Of a stretch of DNA of 64,000 bases, positions 52,081-61,453 are shown piece by piece. Below the pieces are notes generated by a model. The model searched no databases, was not told the DNA's origin, and saw only the letters and a list, made by a program, of their open reading frames with translations. The translations under genes and the position numbers were made by a program. Origin of the DNA: Microbacterium sp. BLY (GTDB taxonomy: Bacteria > Actinomycetota > Actinomycetes > Actinomycetales > Microbacteriaceae); contig NZ_JAGKSR010000001.1 in the NCBI RefSeq assembly GCF_017939615.1, positions 1,984,001-2,048,000 of the forward strand, read 5' to 3'. The first letter of the stretch is position 1, and each line of letters opens with the position of its first letter.

Positions 52081-55000
52081 ATGCCAGCCCGAGTTCATGC
52101 CCTCATCGTCGCGCGCCCCGGCCCCTCGGCCCGCGCCCAGCTCCTCCGCACGCTCGAGGCCGTCCGCAGCCAGACGGTCCGTCCTGCCGCGGTCACGCTG
52201 ATCATGTGCGGCGACGCCGCCACCGCTCGTGAGAGCGAAGCCGTCGCCGCCACCGTCGAGGGCATCATCGAGGCCCGCTCCTCGACGTCGTTCGCCGACG
52301 CCGTCGAGCTGGCCCGCCCCCGCGTCCTCGAGGGATCGGCCATCTGGATCCTCGCGCAGGACACGGCGCCGCATCCGCGGGCGCTGGAGCGGCTCACCGG
52401 CATGCTGGAACGTTCCCCCTCCGCCGCGATCGTCGCCCCGAAGCTCGTCGCCACCGACAACGACCGGGAGATCGTCTCGCTCGGGGTGAGCATGACCACG
52501 TTCGGTCGCTCCGTGGAACTGGCCGCAGGGGAGCTGGACCAGGGGCAGCACGACCGGATGGACGACGCCCTCGGCGCCGACATCCGGGGCATGCTCATCC
52601 GCGGCGAGGTCCGCGAGGCCCTGCGCCCCGATCCCGCACTCGCGGGCGCCGACGAGGGTCTCGACCTCGGCGTGCGCGCGCGCCTCGGCGGTGGCCGCGT
52701 CGTGCTCGCGCCGGCGGCGCGCGTCTCCGCGGCGCCGGACGGCCCCGCGGCGCTGCCGACCGGACGCTCCCGGCGCGCGTTCGTCACCCGCCTCGCCCAG
52801 CTGCACCGACGCCTCGCCTATGCCCCCGCGGCCGCGGTGCCGTTGCACTGGCTGACCTTCCTCCCGCTCGCCCTCTGGCGGTCGATCACGCATCTCGTCG
52901 GCAAGCGTCCCGAAGCCGTCCTCCCGGAATGGGGAGCGGCGCTCACGGCGATGATCCGATTCGGCGCGATCACACGATCGCGCTCCCGCATCCGCTCCTT
53001 CCGGTCGTCCACCTGGGCCAGCATCGCCCCGCTGCGCGTGACCTCCGCACAACTGCGGCGCCGGCTCGACGACGGACACGGCAGTGAACACGGGGCGGTC
53101 AGCGAGCTCCGCTTCTTCTCCGGTGGCGGCGCCTGGGCCGTGCTGGCCGCGCTGGTGGTGAGCATCGCCTCCTTCACCAGCCTCCTCGCCTGGCCGGCGA
53201 TCGGCGGCGGGGGCCTGCTGCCGCTGCGCGAGACCGTCGGGGCGCTCTGGCAGGACGCCGCCTGGGGCGTACGCGGCCTCGGCATCGACCTCGTCGGCCC
53301 GGCGGATCCCTTCGCCGCGGTCGTCGCCGTGCTCGGCTCCCTGTGGCCGGGGGCACCGTCGTTCGCCATGGTCCTGCTCTGGATCCTCGCGCTGCCGCTG
53401 GCCGTGCTCGGCGGCTGGTTCGCGGCGACCCGGGTCACCGACCGTTCCGGGCTGCGGATCTTCGCGGGCATCGCCTGGGCCCTCGCCCCGACCTTCCTCA
53501 CGGCGCTCGTCGACGGGCGACCCGCCGCAGTCCTCGTGCATCTGCTGCTCCCGTGGCTCTTCCACGCGGCGGTCGTCGCGCACCGTTCCTGGGGCGCCGC
53601 CGGCAGCGCCTCCCTCCTCCTCGCCGCGGTCGTCGCCTGCGCTCCCGTCCTCGCCCCCGCCCTCGCGCTGTTGTGGGTGGTCGCCCTGGGCATCGTGCTC
53701 GGCACGGCGCAGTTCCGCGGCGCCGGACGGTTGCTGTGGCTGCCGCTGCCCACGGTGGTGCTCTTCGCGCCCCTCGCGTTCTGGCAGTTCGCCCACGGCA
53801 CGCCCCTTGGTCTGTTCGGAGACCCCGGCCTGGTCTGGCCCGGTCCTCAGGCCGCGGCGGATGCCGCCGGGCGTCTCGCGATCGCGACCGGATTCCCGAC
53901 GACCGACCTCGCCGGCTGGGCGACCGTGCTGCCCGGCACCTGGGCGGCGCTCCTCGGCGCGCCCCTCGCGCTCCTCGCCCTCGGTTCCGCCGTGTCGCCG
54001 CGGTGGCGTGCCGGGATCACCCTGCTGGTCGTCGCGCTGACCGGGTTCGCGACCGCATTCCTCGCCGTGGGGATCAGTGTCTCCTTCGCGCAGGGCACGC
54101 CGGTGCCGATCTGGCCCGGCACCGGCCTCAGTCTCGCCTGGATCGGCGTGGTGGGCGCAGCGACGGTGACGCTCGACACCGCCCTCACGCTGCCCCGGCT
54201 GCGCGCCGCGGCGACCGGCCTGACCGCCGTCGCGCTCGTGGCCTGCGCCGTCCCCGCCCTCACCGCGTTCCACGCCGACCGCACGCTCCTCACGAACGGT
54301 CCCGAGTCGACGCTCCCCGCCTACGTGCGTGCGCAGGCCGCCGGGGACCGTCCGGTCGCCACCCTCATCCTCACGCCGCGGAACGACGGCGGTCTCGCCG
54401 TCGAGGTCGTGCACGGCGCGAGCGAGACGCTCGGTGCGCAGACCACCCTGCTCTCGACCGCGGTCGAGCCGCAGGGGTCCGACATCTCCACCCTCGCCGT
54501 CGACCTGATCTCCGCGCGCGACTTCGATGCGCCGGCGCAGCTGCTCGCGCAGGGGATCAGCTATGTGCTCCTCGCCGAGGAGGCGGGGGAGAGCGACCGA
54601 GCGCGCTCCCTGCGCACCGCGTCCGTCGCCGCGATCGACCAGCGGGCAGGACTCGTGCAGGCGGGATCGACCGACCGTGGCGTCCTGTGGCGCCTCGAAG
54701 GAGAACCCGCGGCCCCCGCAGGGCTCAGCGCGAGCCAGGAGGGCACGGCGCGACTCGTCCTCACCCTCCAGCTCCTCGTCGTCCTGGCGGCACTGCTCCT
54801 CTCCATCCCGACACGCGCGTCCCGGCGCGCCGCCCGCGCGCAGTCGCGCATCGTCGGCCGAGCTCCGGAAGAGCCGCTGGTGCTGCCGCGCCACGCGGAG
54901 GACCGTGAGCCCGAGCTGGCGGACGAGCCGCCCGTCGGTGCCGTGGAGGACCCGCAGGACGAGCCGGCCCTCAGCGACGAGGCACTCGCGCCGATCGCCG

Positions 55001-55140
55001 ACGCGGACCCCGTGGACGACGATGCCGCTCCCGCCGACCCGGCGACGGAGGAGGACGACGCCGCGGTCGCCCAGGACGAGGACGGGGGCGCACCCGCCCC
55101 GCGCGACCGGGGCACCCGGACCGAGGAGGACGACCGATGA
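52081..55140 (+). CDS. Large family 2 glycosyltransferase-like membrane protein with acidic tail
   Basis: 1019 residues. Residues 1-235 resemble a GT2 domain, but the usual DDD/DxD site is the weak ILAQDTAPHP (about 97). Residues about 340-780 have around a dozen membrane helices, the next 130 or so form a loop-like soluble part with another helix near 895, and the last 90 residues are very rich in Asp/Glu/Ala. Homologous large proteins follow whiB2 in Microbacteriaceae; their reaction is not established. The ATG start has no ribosome site. The stop overlaps the following gene by ATGA, so the two proteins are co-translated. Confidence 0.82.
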   Translation: MPARVHALIVARPGPSARAQLLRTLEAVRSQTVRPAAVTLIMCGDAATARESEAVAATVEGIIEARSSTSFADAVELARPRVLEGSAIWILAQDTAPHPRALERLTGMLERSPSAAIVAPKLVATDNDREIVSLGVSMTTFGRSVELAAGELDQGQHDRMDDALGADIRGMLIRGEVREALRPDPALAGADEGLDLGVRARLGGGRVVLAPAARVSAAPDGPAALPTGRSRRAFVTRLAQLHRRLAYAPAAAVPLHWLTFLPLALWRSITHLVGKRPEAVLPEWGAALTAMIRFGAITRSRSRIRSFRSSTWASIAPLRVTSAQLRRRLDDGHGSEHGAVSELRFFSGGGAWAVLAALVVSIASFTSLLAWPAIGGGGLLPLRETVGALWQDAAWGVRGLGIDLVGPADPFAAVVAVLGSLWPGAPSFAMVLLWILALPLAVLGGWFAATRVTDRSGLRIFAGIAWALAPTFLTALVDGRPAAVLVHLLLPWLFHAAVVAHRSWGAAGSASLLLAAVVACAPVLAPALALLWVVALGIVLGTAQFRGAGRLLWLPLPTVVLFAPLAFWQFAHGTPLGLFGDPGLVWPGPQAAADAAGRLAIATGFPTTDLAGWATVLPGTWAALLGAPLALLALGSAVSPRWRAGITLLVVALTGFATAFLAVGISVSFAQGTPVPIWPGTGLSLAWIGVVGAATVTLDTALTLPRLRAAATGLTAVALVACAVPALTAFHADRTLLTNGPESTLPAYVRAQAAGDRPVATLILTPRNDGGLAVEVVHGASETLGAQTTLLSTAVEPQGSDISTLAVDLISARDFDAPAQLLAQGISYVLLAEEAGESDRARSLRTASVAAIDQRAGLVQAGSTDRGVLWRLEGEPAAPAGLSASQEGTARLVLTLQLLVVLAALLLSIPTRASRRAARAQSRIVGRAPEEPLVLPRHAEDREPELADEPPVGAVEDPQDEPALSDEALAPIADADPVDDDAAPADPATEEDDAAVAQDEDGGAPAPRDRGTRTEEDDR

Positions 55141-56519
55141 CCGGCACTCGCGCATTCCGCGTCGCCGCGACCAGCGCACGGGTCGTGACCGGCGTCGTGG
55201 TCGCGGCCGCCTGCGTGCTGGGCGTCGCCGCGGCTGTCCATGCACCGTGGCCGACGGTGACCCACGAACCGGCCCAGGAGCAGGTGACGCCGCTTCCCGG
55301 TGACAGCGTCCTGGTGTGCAGCGGGGACTTCCGGGCGCTGGGGCGCAATTCCGCCGCGCCCCTGGAGATGCGCGCGGCGGCGACCTCCGAGTTGACGACG
55401 GGGGGCACGAACGGCGCACCGTCGCAGACGGGCCTCGCCGTCCCCGATCTCGTGGACGGCCGCGAGGTGCCCGTGCTGACGGGCGCCGTCGAAGGGCGCA
55501 CGGCGCCGCTGATCGCCGGAGCCGAATCGTGGACCCTCGCCGCGGACGACATCGCCGGCTTCGCCGCCTCGCCGTGCGGCGTGCCGCGCCTGGAGTCCTG
55601 GCTGGTCGGAGGGACGGTCGGGACCGGTGCGGAGGACGTCGTCCTGCTGGCGAACGCCTCCGAGGTCCCTGCGACCGTGACGCTCGCCGTCTACGGGACG
55701 GCCCGTGGCGGCCGCACCGTCATCGTTCCCGCGCACACGCAGATCGCGCTCCCGCTCACCTCCTTCGCTGCGGGGAACGATGTCCCGGTCGTCAAGGTGA
55801 GCGCCGTGGGCGCTCCCGTCCGCGCCGTGCTGCAGTCCGCCCTGGTGCAGGTGCTCGATCCCGTCGGCGCCGATCAGCAGGAGGCCGTCTCCGGACCGCA
55901 GCAGCACCTCGTCCTCCCCGGTGTTCAGGCCTTCGCGGCGGACGGAGACCAGGGCGACATGACCGTGCTGCGCCTGCTCTCTCCCGGAGCGGACGCGCGC
56001 GCCGATGTCCGGGTGATCCCGGAGGGCGGTGGGGCCGGCGCCGACGAGTTCACGGTGCCCTTGACGGCGGACGAACCGGCGCAGGTGTCGCTCAGCGGCC
56101 TCGAGCCCGGGACGTACACCGTGGAGATCGACGCGGAGGCGCCCGTGGTCGCCGGCGTGCGTCAGCAGGACGGCTTCGGTGCCGACTCGGACTTCGCCTG
56201 GGTCACCCCGGCGCCGCAGATCGACGCCGACGTGGCCCTCGCGGTGCCGTCCGGTCCGTCCCCCCGGCTCCTTCTGGCCAACACGTCCGAGGAGGAGGCG
56301 GTGGTCACCCTGGAGTCGATCGACGGCGGCGCTCCGCAGGAGGTCGTCGTCGCCGCGGGCGAGACGCGCGGCGTCGACGTGACCGCCGGGACGACCTACC
56401 TCCTCCGTCCCACGGGAGAGGTGCACGCCGCGGTGGCGATGACCGCGCCTGGCGCGCTCGCCGTGGTCCCGGTCCCGCCGTCGCCCGGAGTGGAGACGTC
56501 GATCACCGTCTACCCCTGA
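55137..56519 (+). CDS. DUF5719 family secreted/membrane-anchored protein
   Basis: 460 residues. One N-terminal helix (about 13-38) as signal anchor, then an extracellular region of repeated beta-rich units (LLANASEVPATVTLAVYG, RLLLANTSEEEAVVTLESI), of the kind seen in DUF5719 proteins. The function is unknown. ATGA overlap with the large GT gene indicates that both act together, perhaps as an outer partner of the membrane enzyme (inference). It has three Cys, and one pair may form a disulfide. Confidence 0.78.
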   Translation: MTGTRAFRVAATSARVVTGVVVAAACVLGVAAAVHAPWPTVTHEPAQEQVTPLPGDSVLVCSGDFRALGRNSAAPLEMRAAATSELTTGGTNGAPSQTGLAVPDLVDGREVPVLTGAVEGRTAPLIAGAESWTLAADDIAGFAASPCGVPRLESWLVGGTVGTGAEDVVLLANASEVPATVTLAVYGTARGGRTVIVPAHTQIALPLTSFAAGNDVPVVKVSAVGAPVRAVLQSALVQVLDPVGADQQEAVSGPQQHLVLPGVQAFAADGDQGDMTVLRLLSPGADARADVRVIPEGGGAGADEFTVPLTADEPAQVSLSGLEPGTYTVEIDAEAPVVAGVRQQDGFGADSDFAWVTPAPQIDADVALAVPSGPSPRLLLANTSEEEAVVTLESIDGGAPQEVVVAAGETRGVDVTAGTTYLLRPTGEVHAAVAMTAPGALAVVPVPPSPGVETSITVYP

Positions 56520-56531
56520 CCGCGCCCGTCG

Positions 56532-56957
56532 TCAGTGGTCGTGTCCGAGATCCCACGGCTCCCGGCCGACGTACTCGGCCGCCGCGCGGAAGACGGCGCT
56601 CTCGATCGCCATCCGGCGGTGGGTCGCGTCGTCGTGCCCCGGGGGGAGCAGACGCTCGATCGGGATGCGGAACAGCACGATCCGGCGACGGTCGCGGTCG
56701 AGGTGCCAGCGGGGCACCTCGCCGTCGGCCTCGAAGGCGGGGAGCGCACCGATCTCGAAGCGCACGTCCTGAAGCTCCGGCCAGGTGCCGCGCAGGAACT
56801 CGACGGCGGTGCCGACCGTGAGGTCGAAGCGGTCGATGCGGCCGTCCAACGGTGCCAGCGGCGGCTTCACGACCTCGCTGCGCCCGAGACGTCCGTGCCG
56901 GCCGTGCCGGGCGCCGCGGCGGGCGGCGGACGCGGGGGCGGAACGGCGACGGGGCAT
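56532..56957 (-). CDS. Zincin-like metallopeptidase family protein, HExxH degenerate
   Basis: 141 residues. An N-terminus rich in Arg/Ala/Pro (1-35) is followed by a compact domain: DRFDLTVGTAVEFLRGTWPELQDVRFEIG, RIVLFRIPIERL and the helix RRMAIESAVFRAAAEYVG. It matches the family of Rv3259 near mycobacterial whiB2 (DUF1025, zincin fold). At the place of HExxH the sequence is ESAVFRAAAEY, so metal binding and peptidase activity are doubtful. ATG 56957 is preceded by TAGACT at 6 nt. Convergent with DUF5719. Confidence 0.8.
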   Translation of the reverse strand: MPRRRSAPASAARRGARHGRHGRLGRSEVVKPPLAPLDGRIDRFDLTVGTAVEFLRGTWPELQDVRFEIGALPAFEADGEVPRWHLDRDRRRIVLFRIPIERLLPPGHDDATHRRMAIESAVFRAAAEYVGREPWDLGHDH

Positions 56958-56963
56958 GCCGAA

Positions 56964-56969
56964 AGTCTA
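56964..56969 (-). promoter_or_regulatory. Leaderless -10 element for the zincin-like gene
   Basis: Reverse-strand TAGACT, then TTCGGC, then ATG 56957. Confidence 0.5.
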
Positions 56970-57021
56970 GGCGCTGCGGCCGCTCCCGGCGCGGCATCGG
57001 CGCCGCGGCCGCGGGGCGTCG

Positions 57022-57027
57022 TACGCT
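57022..57027 (+). promoter_or_regulatory. Leaderless -10 element for the DUF3499 gene
   Basis: TACGCT, then 7 nt (GACGGAG), then ATG 57035. Confidence 0.5.
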
Positions 57028-57034
57028 GACGGAG

Positions 57035-57241
57035 ATGGACGGACGACTGTGCTCGAAGGTCGGCTGCGCGCGGGAAGCGGTGGCCACCCTGACGTATGAC
57101 TACGGCGACCAGATGGCCGCGCTCGGGCCGCTCGGGGCGGCGAACGACCCGCAGGCCCACGATCTGTGCTCCCCGCACGCCGACCGGCTCTCGGTCCCGG
57201 CGGGATGGCTGGTCGTGCGCCACGAGGCTCTCCGCGCCTGA
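57035..57241 (+). CDS. DUF3499 family protein
   Basis: 68 residues. MDGRLCSKVGCAREAVATLTYDYGD at the N-terminus and HDLCSPHADRLSVPAGW: Cys6, Cys11 and a later Cys/His pair form a likely zinc-ribbon-like site, as in other DUF3499 members (Rv3258c in mycobacteria). Function unknown. Its place next to the zincin-like protein and whiB2 is conserved in actinobacteria. A longer in-frame region exists upstream, but the ATG 57035 fits the family start. Confidence 0.85.
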   Translation: MDGRLCSKVGCAREAVATLTYDYGDQMAALGPLGAANDPQAHDLCSPHADRLSVPAGWLVVRHEALRA

Positions 57242-57274
57242 GCGGCCATCGTCCTCGACGACGGTGAGGCCGCT
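57241..57274. terminator. Hairpin between convergent DUF3499 and RDD genes
   Basis: A 7-bp outer stem (57241-57247 with 57268-57274) with an imperfect inner stem. It begins at the DUF3499 stop codon and can serve both genes. No U-tract. Confidence 0.45.
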
Positions 57275-57290
57275 CGCGTGACGGCGGTCG

Positions 57291-58100
57291 TCAGACGCCC
57301 AGTCGGCGACCCGTCAGCCGTTCGGCGCGACGGTCCGAATTCTCCAGCGCCCGCCGTTCGCGTTGCCTCCGCAGAGCGGTGATCCCGACCAGCACGAGCT
57401 CGGGCGGCGCGGCGGGAACGGGCGAGACGAAGGGCGCCGCCTCCGTGAGCAGGTCGTGTGCGACGCGCTCCCGCGCGGCCGGGAGCATGCGCGGAGCGCT
57501 CACGAGGAACTGCGAGATGCGGCGGGCCAGGCGGTCGGGGAGGCGGGCGACATCGGCGACCTGCGCCCAGCCGGTCAGCGCGGGCGGCAGTGTCGGCGGC
57601 AGCGTCACGAGCGCGGGGGTGCGCACGCGCTGACTGTACGTGCCGGCGACGAGATCGCCGAGGCGCTGGGATCGAGAGGTGAACGCCCCGACGAGGACCG
57701 CGAGCCCACCGAAGGTGAGGTAGATCTCGAGGACTCCGAGCAGGGCGCGGACGAAGGCGTGGCGGAATCCGGCCGCGCCGCCGTCCACCCGCACGATCCG
57801 GCCGCCGACGGCGAGCTTTCCGAGGCTGCGTCCTCTGAGCGCGACCTCCATCGTGAGGGGGAGGACGACGAAGCTGAGGACGAGCGAGGCGACGAGCGCG
57901 ATGCGGTCGGTGGCGTCGTCGAGGACGCCGATGTCGAGCAGCCAGAGGCGCAGGAAGATCGACCCGATGAAGACGGCGTAGCCGAGGAGCATGTCGATGA
58001 CCGCTCCCGCCGCCCGCAGGAGGAAACCCACGGGCTGCACGTCGATCGCGACCGCTTCCCCGGAGAGCACCTCGTCGGAGACGTCGATCTGCGCGGACAT
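57291..58100 (-). CDS. RDD family membrane protein
   Basis: 269 residues. The RDD domain (about 20-160) begins with PVGFLLRAAGAVIDMLLGYAVF, with the Arg and Asp of the name at the front of helix 1, and continues with RSLGKLAVGGRIVRVDGG and RSQRLGDLVAGTYSQRV. Three to four helices, then a soluble C-terminal part of about 110 residues. RDD proteins next to SpoIIM and MoxR-type genes are usual in actinobacteria; the function is unknown. The start codon touches that of the divergent gene region. Confidence 0.85.
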   Translation of the reverse strand: MSAQIDVSDEVLSGEAVAIDVQPVGFLLRAAGAVIDMLLGYAVFIGSIFLRLWLLDIGVLDDATDRIALVASLVLSFVVLPLTMEVALRGRSLGKLAVGGRIVRVDGGAAGFRHAFVRALLGVLEIYLTFGGLAVLVGAFTSRSQRLGDLVAGTYSQRVRTPALVTLPPTLPPALTGWAQVADVARLPDRLARRISQFLVSAPRMLPAARERVAHDLLTEAAPFVSPVPAAPPELVLVGITALRRQRERRALENSDRRAERLTGRRLGV

Positions 58101-58103
58101 GAG

Positions 58104-58110
58104 TACAGTA
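58104..58110. promoter_or_regulatory. Symmetric bidirectional -10 element (TACAGTA)
   Basis: Plus-strand TACAGT (58104-58109) and reverse-strand TACTGT (58110-58105) share one near-palindrome. The plus copy ends 7 nt before GTG 58117; the reverse copy ends 4 nt before ATG 58100. Both divergent genes may be read leaderless from it. Confidence 0.45.
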
Positions 58111-58116
58111 AATCAG

Positions 58117-59109
58117 GTGGATGCCGATGCCCTCACCGACGCGCGCCGGTCCGAATGGGAGCGGCTGGACGCCCTCAGCCGGGCCCGGCTGGACGGGGCG
58201 GGCGTGGACGAGCTCATCGTCCGGTACCGGGCCGCCTCCGCCGACCTGGCGGAGCTGAAGACGTCCGTCGGGGACTCGCCGCAGGGCGCGTACCTGTCGA
58301 CCATCCTCGTGCGGGCCCGGCTCCGTCTCACCGGTGCCTCGGACAGCGTCCTCACGCAGACATCGCGCTTCTTCCGCCTCCAACTGCCGGCGGCGCTGTA
58401 CCGCCTCCGCCGGACCACCCTGGTCATCGCCCTCGCCTTCGTGGCGGTCGCCGTCGGCACAGCGGCATGGATCGCGAGCGACCCCGCGCTCGTCGCCACC
58501 CTGGGGCCACCCGATGCGCTCCAGCAGTACGCGGACGAGAGCTTCACCGGGTACTACACCGAGAACCCCGCCGCGGTGTTCATGGGGATGGTGTGGACGA
58601 ACAACGCCTGGATCGCGATGCAATGCGTGCTGTTCGGGGTGACCGGGATCTGGCCCGTCTACATGCTCGTGCAGAACGCCCTGGGTCTCGGCACGTCCGG
58701 CGCGGTGATGGCGATCCACGACAAGGCCGACCTCATGGTCCTGTACATCCTTCCGCACGGCATGCTGGAGATGACGTGCATCTTCGTCGCCGCGGCCGCC
58801 GGCCTGCACATGTTCTGGGCCTGGGTCGTTCCGGGACACCGCACCCGGGGCGAGGCGCTCGCCGAAGAGGGCAGGGCGCTGGCCACCGTCGCCCTGGGGC
58901 TGGTGTTCGCGCTGTTCCTGTCGGGTCTCGTGGAGGGTTTCGTGACGGGATGGGCACTGCCCTGGCCGATCAAGATCGGCATCGGCGCGGCGGCGCTCGC
59001 GGTGTTCCTCATCTACATGCTCGTGGTCGGGCGGCGCGCGTACCGGCTCGGCGAGACCGGCGACCTCGTCGAGTACGAATCGGGCACGCCCCGGCTCGTC
59101 GCGGGCTGA
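58117..59109 (+). CDS. SpoIIM-like stage II sporulation protein M family membrane protein
   Basis: 330 residues from GTG 58117 (MDADALTDARRSEWERLDAL); ATG 58099 would add six residues and overlap the start of the RDD gene. A helical cytoplasmic N-terminus (about 1-100) precedes about five membrane helices, with YTENPAAVFMGMVWTNNAWIAMQ and the GMLEMTCIFVAAAAG segment of the SpoIIM/DUF95 family. This group is widespread in non-sporing actinobacteria, near RDD and MoxR genes, and may be part of a wall or stress membrane complex (inference). The gene is convergent with DUF58. Confidence 0.85.
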   Translation: MDADALTDARRSEWERLDALSRARLDGAGVDELIVRYRAASADLAELKTSVGDSPQGAYLSTILVRARLRLTGASDSVLTQTSRFFRLQLPAALYRLRRTTLVIALAFVAVAVGTAAWIASDPALVATLGPPDALQQYADESFTGYYTENPAAVFMGMVWTNNAWIAMQCVLFGVTGIWPVYMLVQNALGLGTSGAVMAIHDKADLMVLYILPHGMLEMTCIFVAAAAGLHMFWAWVVPGHRTRGEALAEEGRALATVALGLVFALFLSGLVEGFVTGWALPWPIKIGIGAAALAVFLIYMLVVGRRAYRLGETGDLVEYESGTPRLVAG

Positions 59110-59124
59110 CGTCCCCGGCCGAGG

Positions 59125-60432
59125 TCAGAGCCGACCGGCGGCCTTGAGCTCGAGGTAGCGGTCCGCGATCCGCGGCGGGAGGTCGTCGGGATCGGCGGCG
59201 ATCGCCTCTCCTCCGGCCCGGCGGATCGCGTCCGCGACGTTCTCCGCGTCCCGGAGGGTGCGCTCGGCCGCCGCGGCGAGGTACACGTCCTCCCGGGAGT
59301 CCCTGGCACGGGCGAGCGCGGCGATGCCGTCGTCCGTGACCGAGCCGACGAGCACGGTCAGGGCGCGTGAGGCGGTCGGGAACGCCCCGAGGAAGCCGCG
59401 CGCGGACTCCGCCGCGTCCTGCGCCGTGAGGACGACGAGGAGCGACGGGCGAGTGGTCAGCGTCCGCACCGCCGCGAACGCGGAGGGCCAGTCGGTGTCG
59501 ACGAGACGAGCGTGCACGGGGGCCATGGCGTCGGTGAGAGCCGGGAGCAGCGCGGCCCCGTCCACCCCGGTGACCCGCGCCCGGGTGACGCGGTCGTGCA
59601 TCAGGAGGTGGACGTGGTCGCCCGCCCGCGCCGCGAGGGCGGACAGCAGGAGCGCGGCCTCGAGTGCCGCGTCGAGCCGGGTGCCGTCGCCCACCCGGGC
59701 GGCGGCCGTCCGCCCGGTGTCGACGAGGATGACGACGTGCCGATCGCGCTCGGGGCGCCAGGTGCGGAGCATGGTGGTGCCCGCCCTGGCCGTCGCCCGC
59801 CAGTCGATCGAGCGCACGTCGTCGCCACGGACGTACTCGCGCAGCGAGTCGAACTCGGTGCCCTGCCCGCGCACCTGGATGCTCGTGTTCCCGTCCAGCT
59901 CCCGCAGGCGTGCCAGTCGCGAGGGCAGGTGCTTGCGCGAGGAGAACGCCGGCAGCACGCGGATCGCGCCCCGGACGGGATGCCGTGACTGCCGTCCGGC
60001 CAGCCCCAGTGGTCCGCGGGAGCGGAGCACGACGAAGGCGCTCACGAGCTCGCCGCGGCGTCGCGGGCGGAGGGGGATGTCGACGCGCCGTCGCTCGCCG
60101 GGCGGGATGCGCAGCCGCTGGCGTTCCTCGGGGGCACCGGCCGTGGGCTGCCAGGCGTCGCGCAGGAGGAGATCGAGCGTCCGCGATCCGCGATTCTGGA
60201 CCGCCACGCTGACCGGCACCGTTTCGCCGAGCCGGGCGCGCACCGGCACCCGGCGGGTCACCGTCGCCGCGCGCGGGGCGCCGGCGCGGATGACATCGAC
60301 AGCGACGAGGAGGAGGCAGAGGCCGATCCACCCGCCCAGCACGGCGTACGGCGGGTACCCCGCCAGCCCGGCGAGGACCAGGGGCGCGATGCCGACGGCG
60401 AGGGCGACGGCGAGACGACCGGTGACGAACAC
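59125..60432 (-). CDS. DUF58 domain-containing protein
   Basis: 435 residues from GTG 60432, directly after the TAG of moxR. Two N-terminal helices (about 5-45), a beta-rich region (about 60-150), and the DUF58 core (GQGTEFDSLREYVRGDDVRSIDWRATAR, about 180-205) leading into a von Willebrand factor A-like domain with HVVILVDTGRTAA in place of the usual DxSxS metal site. DUF58 proteins work with MoxR ATPases. The DTG replacement is an oddity: the MIDAS-like site is incomplete. Confidence 0.88.
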   Translation of the reverse strand: MFVTGRLAVALAVGIAPLVLAGLAGYPPYAVLGGWIGLCLLLVAVDVIRAGAPRAATVTRRVPVRARLGETVPVSVAVQNRGSRTLDLLLRDAWQPTAGAPEERQRLRIPPGERRRVDIPLRPRRRGELVSAFVVLRSRGPLGLAGRQSRHPVRGAIRVLPAFSSRKHLPSRLARLRELDGNTSIQVRGQGTEFDSLREYVRGDDVRSIDWRATARAGTTMLRTWRPERDRHVVILVDTGRTAAARVGDGTRLDAALEAALLLSALAARAGDHVHLLMHDRVTRARVTGVDGAALLPALTDAMAPVHARLVDTDWPSAFAAVRTLTTRPSLLVVLTAQDAAESARGFLGAFPTASRALTVLVGSVTDDGIAALARARDSREDVYLAAAAERTLRDAENVADAIRRAGGEAIAADPDDLPPRIADRYLELKAAGRL

Positions 60433-61404
<972 letters not shown>

Positions 61405-61453
61405 GGGTTCTCCTCGGCGTCGGTCGGGAAGGGGAAGCGGGGCGGGCGAGCGC

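Noticed and set aside
51568..55419. A very long reverse-strand open frame (about 1280 codons) across the large GT gene
   Set aside because: It is antisense to well-supported genes, has a low-complexity Arg/Gly/Glu composition and no domain; it is a by-product of high GC content.
58099..58101. ATG 58099 as the SpoIIM start, overlapping the RDD start codon on the other strand
   Set aside because: Possible, but it lies upstream of the -10 box TACAGT, which points to GTG 58117; family-like N-terminal residues begin there too.
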